Origin: an uncultured Bacilli bacterium | GTDB lineage: Bacteria > Bacillota_I > Bacilli_A > RFN20 > DUOF01 | Reading direction: 5' to 3' | NCBI GenBank assembly: GCA_934101685.1 | Contig: CAKORZ010000033.1 | Span: 1-14,552 of the forward strand | Length of the DNA: 14,552 nucleotides | In this document: one piece after another, positions 1-5,794 of the stretch | Position numbering within the stretch: position 1 is the stretch's first letter | Layout of the letters: every line of letters begins with the position of its first letter | Notes under the pieces: model-generated | The model's input: only the letters and a program-made list of their open reading frames with translations | Database searches by the model: none | What the model was told of the DNA's origin: nothing | Program-made: the position numbers and the translations under genes

Positions 1-110
1 TTAGAATTTCTTCCTTTTATTAGAAAATTTTCCCTAAATTAGAATTTTTTCCTGTTTTTAGTAATTATTAGCACTTTTTAGAAATTTTTTTATTTTTTTA
101 GAAACTAACC
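1..110. repeat. Interspersed TTAG array, copy A (runs off window start)
   Basis: A degenerate tandem array whose TTAG cores lie at 1, 20, 39, 58, 78 and 98, so the period is 19-20 bp, with one extra half-period core at 68. On the minus strand the unit reads roughly TTTCTAAAAACAGGAAAAAA. The same units in the same order recur at 329-400, 2024-2131 and 3186-3235, so this is one copy of a dispersed ~100 bp repeat rather than a chance low-complexity stretch. Function unknown; it could be the end of a mobile element or a set of protein-binding sites. Confidence 0.7.
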
Positions 111-197
111 TCCAAACGCTAGTTTAAGAAGAATATATTATTTTATAAGTAGATGATGAGTTAAGTATTACTTAAATGAAATTTAAATTGATTTTTT

Positions 198-312
198 TGC
201 ATATCATTTAAAAAATAATGTAGCAAATACATTTTTGCATATTTTTGGACATTAAAAAATAATAAATTGCATATTTTTGGACATTGAATATTTCAAAAGT
301 GCATATTTTCAA
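198..312. repeat. 32-bp-period direct repeats with GCATATTTTTGGACATT core
   Basis: The motif TGCATAT starts at 198, 236, 268 and 300. The two central copies (235-253 and 267-285) share 19 identical bases (TTGCATATTTTTGGACATT) at exact 32 bp spacing; the outer copies are degenerate. The block sits between TTAG arrays A and B, downstream of the abiE pair. A related motif, GCCACTTTTTGGAC, recurs with 33 bp spacing at 5396-5470. Spaced sequence repeats of this kind are typical of IS21-family ends, but no transposase is present here, so that assignment is only a guess. Confidence 0.6.
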
Positions 313-328
313 TAATAATTTCCTGTTT

Positions 329-400
329 TTAGAAAAATTTCCCTAAATTAGAATTTTTTTCCTGCTTTTAGCAATTATTATCACTTTTTAGAAAATAAGC
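329..400. repeat. Interspersed TTAG array, copy B
   Basis: TTAG cores at 329, 348, 368 and 388 give a 19-20 bp period. The order of units (AGAAAAATTTCCC, then TTAGAATTTTTTTCC, then TTTTAGCAATTATT, then CACTTTTTAGAAAA) is the same as in copies A and C. It lies just past the 3' end of the abiEii gene. The gap 1-446 holds only these arrays and no gene that I can support. Confidence 0.65.
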
Positions 401-446
401 AACTAAAATAATCCACTTATATATCTAAAACAATCAAAAATTTCAA

Positions 447-1304
447 TTAACTTATTTTATCTATCATTTGTATAAACAAATCTTTAGAATAGAAAGATAA
501 ATCTTCATTTGTAAAAATAAATCTAGAAGCATCTGTTTTTACCTGAGTAAAATCAACTTCGTTCATTCTTTTCTTTAACATGTCTTTTAAAATATCTATA
601 TTAAATGCATCTTCTTTATTAAGTTTATTTGATTCAATAAGTTTATTTTTCAAATAAGTTAGATTAGGTTTAATTCTTTTTTGAATGTAAAATAAAAAAT
701 CATAATAGTCTCTTCCTTTTACTGTATTTTTATAATTTCTACATAATATAGCATGAATTTTACCTGCAAATAAACTTGGTGCATCAAGTATGGCAACACT
801 TGCAAATTCAGGAATATCTAGCCATTTATTTTCTACATAAAACCCTAATTGAGGATTGCAATCAATTTCAAATTTCACTTTAATTATTTCGTCTTTATGC
901 AACAAACCAATCATTTTTTCATTTAAATGCAAGCTAATAAATGTTTGATATGTATTTATTTTTGAAAATGCACTTTCAATAGGTGTTTCTATTTTTTTCT
1001 CTTTATTAATTATTTCTAATTCTAGTCCATATGATAGTGCCACTTCTTTAATTTTTTCTACAAATGGTTCAAGCGAGAAGTTTGGATTAACTTCATTCAA
1101 AGTAAAATCTAAATCTTCTGAATATCTATTCAATCCATAAAATATTCTTAATGCTGTCCCGCCATAAAAACTAGCATAACTAAAGAAATTAGATCTAGAA
1201 AGCCCGACAAGAACGATTTTTTGAACAAGTTCCCTTATTACAAGCTTTGTCTCATCTAACGATTTAGGATTATAAGATTTAATAATTTCTTCTATCACTT
1301 TCAT
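447..1304 (-). CDS. abiEii: AbiEii/AbiGii-family nucleotidyltransferase toxin (type IV toxin-antitoxin)
   Basis: A 285-residue member of the AbiEii toxin family, DNA-polymerase-beta-like nucleotidyltransferases. In the studied AbiE systems the toxin acts in the cytoplasm and inhibits growth, giving phage abortive infection; related enzymes modify tRNA. Visible motifs: GGTALR at 48-53, the metal-binding SEDLDF at 62-67, a basic GKIHA at 181-185 and KGRDYYDF at 196-203, in the family order and spacing. The length is normal. The ATG is preceded by GGAGG at six bases' distance, and the gene begins 26 bp inside the end of the upstream antitoxin gene, as expected for a translationally coupled pair. 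The gene looks intact. It is followed by TTAG array B with no clear terminator. The family call is firm; the cellular target is unknown. Confidence 0.93.
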   Translation of the reverse strand: MKVIEEIIKSYNPKSLDETKLVIRELVQKIVLVGLSRSNFFSYASFYGGTALRIFYGLNRYSEDLDFTLNEVNPNFSLEPFVEKIKEVALSYGLELEIINKEKKIETPIESAFSKINTYQTFISLHLNEKMIGLLHKDEIIKVKFEIDCNPQLGFYVENKWLDIPEFASVAILDAPSLFAGKIHAILCRNYKNTVKGRDYYDFLFYIQKRIKPNLTYLKNKLIESNKLNKEDAFNIDILKDMLKKRMNEVDFTQVKTDASRFIFTNEDLSFYSKDLFIQMIDKIS

Positions 1305-1887
1305 GTAATCCCTCCAAGTATTTTCTTAATGTCAATAAATTATTTGAATGATAAAAAGGTGCTATTTCACTAATGAAATCAAAATCTAGTTTCATAAATT
1401 CGTATTCATCAATTCTTAGATCATCAAACAATAAAACTTTTAAATCTTTTATTGTTCTTACTGGATATTTTGAATATAATGCGTCACATAAACATTTTTC
1501 CTTTGATGCAATTTTATATCTAATGCCTTCTTCATTTTTATCAAAAATAATGCCATATGGAAAAGCTTCATCTGGAATACTTCTATATTCAAATGTTATA
1601 TCATTTACTTTATATGTTTTATTATTTTTTTTGCCAAAGCAAGCTGAAGTATAAATTGATACATGTTCAGGAATAAGTCCATAAAATGATAATGCATATT
1701 CAAAAGAAATGTATGATGGTCCATAACAAACATTTGAAATTATGTAACTATCTAGCAATAAATTATCAGTATATAATCCTCTTTTTATTTTTATTAAATT
1801 GCCCTTTTTTGTTTCTGTACTTATTTTTTGTGCGATATTAGAATATTTTTTATATCTAATTTTTAAACTTTGAAAATCATATATCAT
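1279..1887 (-). CDS. abiEi: AbiEi-type antitoxin / transcriptional regulator (type IV toxin-antitoxin)
   Basis: A 202-residue protein with an N-terminal winged-helix region (about 1-45, including GNLIKIKRGLYTD, the typical 'recognition helix plus wing' of AbiEi) and a C-terminal AbiEi domain containing YISFEYALSFYGLIPE (about 59-74) and KIASKEKCLCDALY. Known AbiEi proteins neutralise the paired nucleotidyltransferase without forming a stable complex with it, and repress their own promoter through inverted repeats. The cognate toxin gene overlaps its last 26 bp. Start: ATG with GGTGG nine bases upstream. A sigma-A-like promoter lies just upstream at 1907-1935; I did not find convincing long inverted repeats there, so autoregulation is inferred from the family only. 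Confidence 0.9.
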   Translation of the reverse strand: MIYDFQSLKIRYKKYSNIAQKISTETKKGNLIKIKRGLYTDNLLLDSYIISNVCYGPSYISFEYALSFYGLIPEHVSIYTSACFGKKNNKTYKVNDITFEYRSIPDEAFPYGIIFDKNEEGIRYKIASKEKCLCDALYSKYPVRTIKDLKVLLFDDLRIDEYEFMKLDFDFISEIAPFYHSNNLLTLRKYLEGLHESDRRNY

Positions 1888-1906
1888 TGTTTATTCACCA
1901 CCATTA

Positions 1907-1935
1907 ATATTATTTTATAGCACTTTTATTGGCAA
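1907..1935 (-). promoter_or_regulatory. Putative sigma-A promoter of the abiE operon
   Basis: On the minus strand, TTGCCA (1930-1935), a 17 bp spacer, then TAATAT (1907-1912). The predicted transcription start near 1900 lies just ahead of the ribosome-binding site of abiEi. Upstream there is a short perfect dyad GAACA-ATTA-TGTTC at 1967-1980, which could be a regulator site. Confidence 0.5.
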
Positions 1936-2023
1936 ATCAACAATTTTAACTTAAATTATTTTAATTGAACAATTATGTTCGCGCGTGCGACCATGCAGCA
2001 ATAATTATTCTTGTTATCATTTT

Positions 2024-2131
2024 TTAGTAATTATTTCCTATTTTTAGAAAAATTTACCTAAATTAGAATTTTTTCCTGTTTTTAGTAATTATTAGCACTT
2101 TTTAGAAAAATTTCTGTTTTTTTAGAAACTA
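2024..2131. repeat. Interspersed TTAG array, copy C
   Basis: TTAG cores at 2024, 2044, 2063, 2082, 2102 and 2122 with an extra one at 2092: a 19-20 bp period, six units. This is the longest clean copy. Its last three units are part of a larger duplication that also contains the neighbouring PAP2 gene fragment and copy D. The array ends exactly at the stop codon of that fragment (TAG, 2129-2131). Confidence 0.7.
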
Positions 2132-2402
2132 AATAATTAAAATTGCTAATAAGAAACTAACTACAGGTATTAAACATCCTGATATAAGTTCAAACAGAGT
2201 ATGCCTTTTTAACTTTAAAGAACTCCATATTACAAAATATAATAAGGGAAGCGCTAATAAAAACCATATACTTATACTATAACTTAGAAATACTACTGGC
2301 CCTATAAAACCACAAGCATGACCACTTGTATTTATTTTTAATAACATAAAGACGAGCATAAATGATCCACTAAATAAATGTGTTAATGTCATTTCTTTTA
2401 AT
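2079..2402. repeat. Long direct repeat, copy 1 (324 bp)
   Basis: Nearly identical to 3183-3505 in the same orientation; by eye about six substitutions and one T-run length difference. It contains the end of TTAG array C and the last 87 codons of a PAP2-like gene. The similarity stops sharply after the shared TTTTAAT at 2402. Confidence 0.9.
2129..2392 (-). pseudogene. Truncated duplicate of PAP2-family membrane protein (C-terminal 87 codons)
   Basis: Encodes a protein almost identical to the last 87 residues of the intact gene at 3232-3813, differing only at Tyr/His and Ile/Val positions near the start. It keeps the SGH motif (KINTSGHACGF) and the RHTLFE motif but has lost the N-terminal three membrane segments and the RDSERR motif that supplies the first part of a PAP2 active site. 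The ATG used here is an internal Met of the parent gene, with no ribosome-binding site in front of it. Upstream the reading frame stays open to about 2467 through unrelated sequence (...SLPLEKIIKITKK...), so the copy is fused at 2402 to a foreign fragment. Very likely a non-functional remnant of a recent partial duplication. Confidence 0.85.
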
Positions 2403-2460
2403 TTTAGTTTTTTTGTGATTTTTATTATTTTCTCTAAAGGAAGAGATACGGCAACACTAT

Positions 2461-2580
2461 TTAAATATTATTTTTTTTCAATAGACACACAAGCGCAGAA
2501 AAAACACAAAGTAATACTATAAATGTATCTACAAATAAGGTGCAAAGAAAAAGTAATAGAATTATATGCTCATAAAACAA
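2461..2580 (-). CDS. Possible small hydrophobic peptide ORF or gene remnant
   Basis: From a TTG at 2578-2580 the frame encodes 39 residues that are almost wholly hydrophobic (IILLLFLCTLF, then FIVLLCVFSALVCLL) and end in KKNNI, giving one or two potential membrane helices. No good ribosome-binding site precedes it, and it starts in frame just after the stop of the winged-helix fragment upstream. I do not recognise it. It could be a remnant of a membrane protein in this decayed region, a small membrane toxin, or a chance open frame. Confidence 0.2.
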   Translation of the reverse strand: MFYEHIILLLFLCTLFVDTFIVLLCVFSALVCLLKKNNI

Positions 2581-2583
2581 AAA

Positions 2584-2859
2584 TTAATTTTTCTTAAATT
2601 TGTATTTACTTTGACCTATGCCATCAACCTTTTCTAATAAATCTAATTTTTTTAATTTGTTTATATAATTAGTAGCTGTATTAGGAGAAACTCCTAATAA
2701 TTCTATTATATTTTTCGGAGAAAAAATCATATTGTAGAATGCTAAATATATTTTATCCATGTTATTTTTTGCTTTCACAGGATTTGAACTATTCATTATT
2801 ATATTTCGAGTTATCACTTTTACATCATCAGTTCGCATTTTTACATCATCAGTTCGCAA
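2584..2859 (-). pseudogene. Winged-helix C-terminal fragment, Fic-family-like, with 7-residue tandem repeat
   Basis: The last ~55 residues (IYLAFYNMIFSPKNII, then LLGVSPNTATNYINKL, then GQSKYKFKK) look like the winged-helix tail found at the C-terminus of many Fic/DOC-family AMP-transferase proteins. The catalytic Fic core (HPFxxGNGR) is not encoded anywhere upstream. The N-terminus is a repeated heptapeptide, MRTDDVK twice, the first of which is itself preceded by the beginning of a related copy (LRTDDVK in frame from a TTG at 2878). No ribosome-binding site lies ahead of either start. I read this as the surviving 3' end of a Fic-like gene; a free-standing small DNA-binding protein is the alternative. 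Confidence 0.5.
2817..2858. repeat. 21-bp tandem direct repeat (2 units plus degenerate flanks)
   Basis: The 20-base word TTTTACATCATCAGTTCGCA occurs at 2818-2837 and 2839-2858, a 21 bp period. The partial word CAGTTCGCAAATTT recurs at 2850-2863 and 2870-2883. The period is a multiple of three, so in the minus-strand frame it duplicates a heptapeptide without breaking the frame. Confidence 0.85.
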
Positions 2860-2900
2860 ATTTTGCCAACAGTTCGCAAATTTAATTTTTACAATAGATT

Positions 2901-3166
2901 TTACTTTGTTATAAAAAGATTACTTTTTTTTATTTTGTTATACATTTTTATATTAATAACATAATCACTAATGGAATATTTAATTTCACATATATTTATA
3001 ACATTATCTCTTTTTTGAACAATCAACTTCGTTTAAGATTTAAGATCACTTATTTTACCTCTTAATATTTTTTTGTTAATGCTAGACAATTTTTTAAAGC
3101 ACTCTTTATAGTATTTACATTATGTATGCATTCAATTTCAAACACATTCCTGCAGTTGTTAATTTT
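2901..3166 (-). pseudogene. Frameshifted remnant of an AAA-ATPase with C-terminal PD-(D/E)XK-like domain
   Basis: Two open stretches in different frames match consecutive parts of one family (ATPases with a C-terminal DUF234-type nuclease-like domain). The first, 3062-3166, gives NVFEIECIHNVNTIKSALKN, resembling the conserved 'AFE..C..H...IK.ALGI' segment. The second, 2901-3032, gives LIVQKRDNVINICEIKYS, resembling 'QIDLvIdR.DnVINLCEiKfs', whose acidic and Glu-x-Lys residues form the nuclease-like core. Stops and a frameshift separate them, and the ATPase part is gone. The family assignment is from memory of conserved patterns and was not searched. This explains most of the 370 bp gap between the neighbouring features. 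Confidence 0.55.
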
Positions 3167-3182
3167 TCATTTTTGTAAATTA

Positions 3183-3505
3183 TTTTTAGCAATTATTAGC
3201 ACTTTTTAGAAAAATTTCTGTTTTTTAGAAACTAAATAATTAAAATTGCTAATAAGAAACTAACTACAGGTATTAAACATCCTGATATAAGTTCAAACAG
3301 AGTATGCCTTTTTAACTTTAAAGAACTCCATATTACAAAATATAATAAGGGAAGCGCTAATAAAAACCATATACTTATACTATAACTTAGAAATACCACT
3401 GGCCCTATAAAACCACAAGCATGACCACTTGTATTTATTTTTAATAACATAAAAATAAGCATAAATGATCCACTAAATAAATATGTTAATGTCATTTCTT
3501 TTAAT
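3183..3505. repeat. Long direct repeat, copy 2 (323 bp)
   Basis: Same-orientation partner of 2079-2402, lying about 1.1 kb away. It covers TTAG array D and the 3' 87 codons of the intact PAP2-like gene, so this is the presumed source copy. Confidence 0.9.
3186..3235. repeat. Interspersed TTAG array, copy D (short)
   Basis: TTAG cores at 3186, 3196, 3206 and 3225. Only the last three units of the array are present; they are shared with copy C as part of the 323 bp duplication and again abut the stop codon of the PAP2-like gene. Confidence 0.65.
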
Positions 3506-3813
3506 AAATCTGATTGCTTAGTTATAAATACTATTATTGTTAATAATGCATAGCTAAACTCACTCATATATATAGCTAATCTTCTTTCTGAGTCTCTATT
3601 ACTTAGATTAGGGTTAGCTCTAGAACATATATGAAATCTTTTTTCCACTACATATGATAGTGATGGTATTATTCCTAGACATAACAAGCATATAAAATAC
3701 ATGTATATATTACAAAAAGATTCTTTTTTTATAATTAATAGTAATGTGCATAAAATCAAAGCCATAATTGGCGCGACCATAATAACTCTAGTTACTTTTG
3801 CTACTTTTTTCAC
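3232..3813 (-). CDS. PAP2-superfamily integral membrane phosphatase-like protein
   Basis: A 193-residue multi-pass membrane protein (likely helices near 9-28, 34-54, 84-97, 109-124, 133-163 and 175-192). Three segments fit a divergent PAP2 (type 2 phosphatidic acid phosphatase) active site: RDSERR at 73-78, TSGH at 127-130 and RHTLFE at 169-174, where the usual final Asp is replaced by Glu173. PAP2 enzymes remove phosphate from lipid phosphates such as undecaprenyl pyrophosphate or phosphatidic acid; the substrate here is unknown. The start is GTG with GGGGG eight bases upstream. It has its own strong promoter at 3844-3872 and is a single-gene unit. Its 3' 87 codons are duplicated at 2129-2392. 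The family call is moderately sure; activity is not. Confidence 0.7.
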   Translation of the reverse strand: MKKVAKVTRVIMVAPIMALILCTLLLIIKKESFCNIYMYFICLLCLGIIPSLSYVVEKRFHICSRANPNLSNRDSERRLAIYMSEFSYALLTIIVFITKQSDLLKEMTLTYLFSGSFMLIFMLLKINTSGHACGFIGPVVFLSYSISIWFLLALPLLYFVIWSSLKLKRHTLFELISGCLIPVVSFLLAILII

Positions 3814-3843
3814 AACTAATGCCCCCTTTTAATTTATGGCATT

Positions 3844-3872
3844 ATTATAGTAACTAGAACTTTGAATGTTAA
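3844..3872 (-). promoter_or_regulatory. Strong sigma-A promoter of the PAP2-like gene, flanked by a dyad
   Basis: Minus strand: TTAACA (3867-3872), 17 bp, TATAAT (3844-3849), matching the consensus in 11 of 12 positions. An imperfect inverted repeat, TAACTAGA at 3851-3858 and TCTAGTGTTA at 3883-3892, spans the -35 box and could be an operator. Confidence 0.65.
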
Positions 3873-3912
3873 GGAATATTACTCTAGTGTTATGCATAGT
3901 AATTCTCTTAAT

Positions 3913-3952
3913 AAAAAAGTGATATCTCTTAGCGAGAGAATATCACTTTTTT
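3913..3952. terminator. Bidirectional terminator between the ATPase and PAP2-like genes
   Basis: Arms AAAAAAGTGATATCTCT (3913-3929) and AGAGAATATCACTTTTTT (3935-3952) pair with one bulge around a 5-base loop. A-run and T-run on the two sides make it usable from either strand. It lies seven bases after the stop codon of the ATPase gene, so its main role is to end that transcript. Confidence 0.85.
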
Positions 3953-3959
3953 GCATTTA

Positions 3960-5159
3960 TTAAAATTCTTCTTTTAGTAAGAAATCTGCTATATTAATTA
4001 TTTCAATACCATTTTCATTTCCTTTAGCTAAATTGTCTTTAACTACAACATACTTATGATAGTGATCTTTTATTTCCATTAGATTTTTTATTTCTCTGTC
4101 TGAATCATTAGGTAATTCTTTACAAACCTGTACATATATTCTTTGTTCCCTTCTTACTCCTATAAAATCTATTTCTTTAGTTTCATTCTTGCCAACGTAT
4201 ACTTCATATCCTCTTCTTTTTAATTCAAGATATACAATATTTTCTAGCATAGAAGCTATATAAGAAGAATTAAATCCAAATTTACTGTACTTGAATGATA
4301 TATCAGACAAATAATACTTTTCCTGTGTTTTAAGTATAGACTTACCTTGAATATCATATCTACTACAAGGATAAATAATAAAAGCCTCAACCAACCATTT
4401 TAAATAATTATATATTGTTTCTATAGATAATGTTCTTTTTTCACTTTTTAAGAATTTAACTATAGAATTTGCAGAAAATGTTTTTCCAACATTCTCAATT
4501 ATATATTTAACTACCCTATCAAATAAATCTTTGTTTCTAATCTTATGACGTTTAGAAATGTCTCTGGTTATAACTGCTGAATAAATTCCATCTACAATTT
4601 GATAAGCCGAACTACTATCAAACTCACTTATACCAATAAGAGGAAATCCTCCATATTGAAGATATTCATCAAACATTTCATAAACACTCTTATTTACAGC
4701 TTTTTTAAATGTTAAGTATTCTTTAAAAGATAGTGTATATATTGGTATTGAAATATATCTACCTGATAAATATGATGAAATCTCGCTAGACATCAATTTT
4801 GAATTTGATCCAGTTACATAAATATCAACATTGTATTTCTCTAATATATCATTTATGACCTTTTCCCAACCTTTAATTTCTTGAATTTCATCTAAGAATA
4901 AATAGTATTTGTTTTTATTAGTAAACATTTTAATTAAATCGTTGTACATTTCAGTAGATGTCATATCGTCAAATATAATCTCATTGTATTTTCTGGATAT
5001 AATATTTTCTTCGTTTACCTTTCTATTTTTAACTAGTTCTTCTTTTATCATATCTAGAATTGTTGATTTACCACATCTTCTAACTCCAGACAATATTTTT
5101 ACTAAAGGAATATCAATAAATTTGCTTATCTCATTAACATAATCCGGTCTTATTATCAT
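3960..5159 (-). CDS. AAA_14/DUF4143 family ATPase
   Basis: A 399-residue, full-length member of the common prokaryotic family with an N-terminal AAA domain and a C-terminal DUF4143 domain. Visible: Walker A GVRRCGKST at 25-33, Walker B YYLFLDEIQ at 85-93, sensor-1-like TGSNS at 116-120, LSGRY at 131-135, a winged-helix linker around 215-262, and the C-terminal nuclease-like fold ENIVYLELKRRGYEV (306-320), EIDF (329-332), YVQVC (342-346). The cellular role of these proteins is largely unknown; they are abundant in accessory islands and often multiply in a genome. ATG start with AAGGAG eight bases upstream. A promoter at 5183-5211 and a terminator at 3913-3952 make it a stand-alone gene. It appears intact, in contrast to the related debris at 2901-3166. 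Confidence 0.92.
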   Translation of the reverse strand: MIIRPDYVNEISKFIDIPLVKILSGVRRCGKSTILDMIKEELVKNRKVNEENIISRKYNEIIFDDMTSTEMYNDLIKMFTNKNKYYLFLDEIQEIKGWEKVINDILEKYNVDIYVTGSNSKLMSSEISSYLSGRYISIPIYTLSFKEYLTFKKAVNKSVYEMFDEYLQYGGFPLIGISEFDSSSAYQIVDGIYSAVITRDISKRHKIRNKDLFDRVVKYIIENVGKTFSANSIVKFLKSEKRTLSIETIYNYLKWLVEAFIIYPCSRYDIQGKSILKTQEKYYLSDISFKYSKFGFNSSYIASMLENIVYLELKRRGYEVYVGKNETKEIDFIGVRREQRIYVQVCKELPNDSDREIKNLMEIKDHYHKYVVVKDNLAKGNENGIEIINIADFLLKEEF

Positions 5160-5182
5160 AAAAATCGCTCCTTTATAATAAA

Positions 5183-5211
5183 AGAATACAAAAAAACTCT
5201 GCTTTTTTCAA
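5183..5211 (-). promoter_or_regulatory. Putative sigma-A promoter of the AAA_14/DUF4143 gene
   Basis: Minus strand TTGAAA (5206-5211), 17 bp spacer, TATTCT (5183-5188), with a predicted start near 5176, immediately before the AAGGAG site of the gene. Confidence 0.55.
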
Positions 5212-5395
5212 TAGTTTTTACTTTCATACTAGAAACTTTTACTAAAAATTCTTATTTTTTTCTAATTTGTCTTTTTTTTAAACAAGGCATTATAAGGTCA
5301 TGATCTCCATTAATTAACTTATTTTTTAAAAGATTTTCTTTATTTAAATTTATTAGAAAAACAAATCTTTATTTTGTTCATTAATTAATGAGCAT
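5212..5395. other. Intergenic stretch with a palindrome and a possible gene remnant
   Basis: The space between the yunG-like gene and the ATPase promoter contains the perfect 14-base palindrome TCATTAATTAATGA at 5378-5391 (18 bases, 5376-5393, if one wobble pair is allowed). A 38-codon open stretch on the minus strand at 5252-5368 (contains NKLINGDHDLIMPCLKK) has no start codon and no recognised family; in DNA this AT-rich it may be chance or the tail of a lost gene. No convincing terminator for the upstream operon was found here. Confidence 0.35.
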
Positions 5396-5470
5396 GCCAC
5401 TTTTTGGACTATCAATTTGTGCTTTTTTGCCACTTTTTTGACAATGGTTCTATTACTTTTTGCCACTTTT
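5396..5470. repeat. 33-bp-period repeats with GCCACTTTTTGGAC core
   Basis: GCCACTTTTT occurs at 5396, 5429 and 5462, exactly 33 bp apart. The first unit continues GGACTAT and the second TGACAAT, close to the GGACATT of the 32-bp-period repeats at 198-312 and in the same orientation. The third unit overlaps the last codons and stop of the yunG-like gene. Confidence 0.6.
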
Positions 5471-5791
5471 TAGTCTTTCTTTTAATAATTCATATCTTTC
5501 TTTAGTTTTACCAGAATTTAAATCCGGCATTTTCTTTCTTGAATCAGTGTAATCTAATTCATAATCAAATTGCTCTTTAGTTAAGTCAATTACTTTTCCA
5601 TCTATAACATTAAAATAATGATTTTCTTTATTGTGTTTATAAATGTCTCCACCAAAATAATCTTTCACTATTAAAGAGGTAACAGCACATTGTCCTAATG
5701 TAGGATTATCTTTGCTCCAACTACATTTTGGATATGCAGTCTTACTATCATATACTTTTAATAAATTTTCTTTTAATTCATTGATTTCCAT
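5453..5791 (-). CDS. YunG-like family protein
   Basis: A 112-residue soluble protein resembling Bacillus YunG: the stretch CSWSKDNPTLGQCAVT (23-38) and HYFNVIDGKVIDLTKEQF (58-75) are the family's conserved blocks. The pattern GQC...H...D is reminiscent of papain-like or transglutaminase-like thiol enzymes (Cys35, His58, and Asp63 or Asp69), but no activity is established for the family and this is inference. It is the last gene of a three-gene unit: its ATG is three bases after the stop of the methyltransferase gene. The ribosome-binding site (AGGA, rather distant) lies inside that gene. The C-terminal LKSGKK and the stop codon fall in a 33-bp repeat unit, so the original end of the protein may have been altered. 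Confidence 0.65.
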   Translation of the reverse strand: MEINELKENLLKVYDSKTAYPKCSWSKDNPTLGQCAVTSLIVKDYFGGDIYKHNKENHYFNVIDGKVIDLTKEQFDYELDYTDSRKKMPDLNSGKTKERYELLKERLKSGKK

Positions 5792-5794
5792 TTT

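Noticed and set aside
1..400. A CRISPR array
   Set aside because: The repeats are 19-20 or 32 bp apart, too degenerate, with no unique spacers of constant length between identical repeats, and no cas genes are present.
1373..1654. Plus-strand open frame of 93 codons
   Set aside because: It lies wholly opposite the well-supported abiEi gene and has no ribosome-binding site or recognisable domain.
4909..5142. Plus-strand open frame of 77 codons
   Set aside because: Antisense shadow of the Walker A/B region of the AAA_14/DUF4143 gene.
5252..5368. 38-codon minus-strand open stretch as a real gene
   Set aside because: No start codon, no ribosome-binding site and no recognised similarity; kept only as a note under the intergenic stretch.
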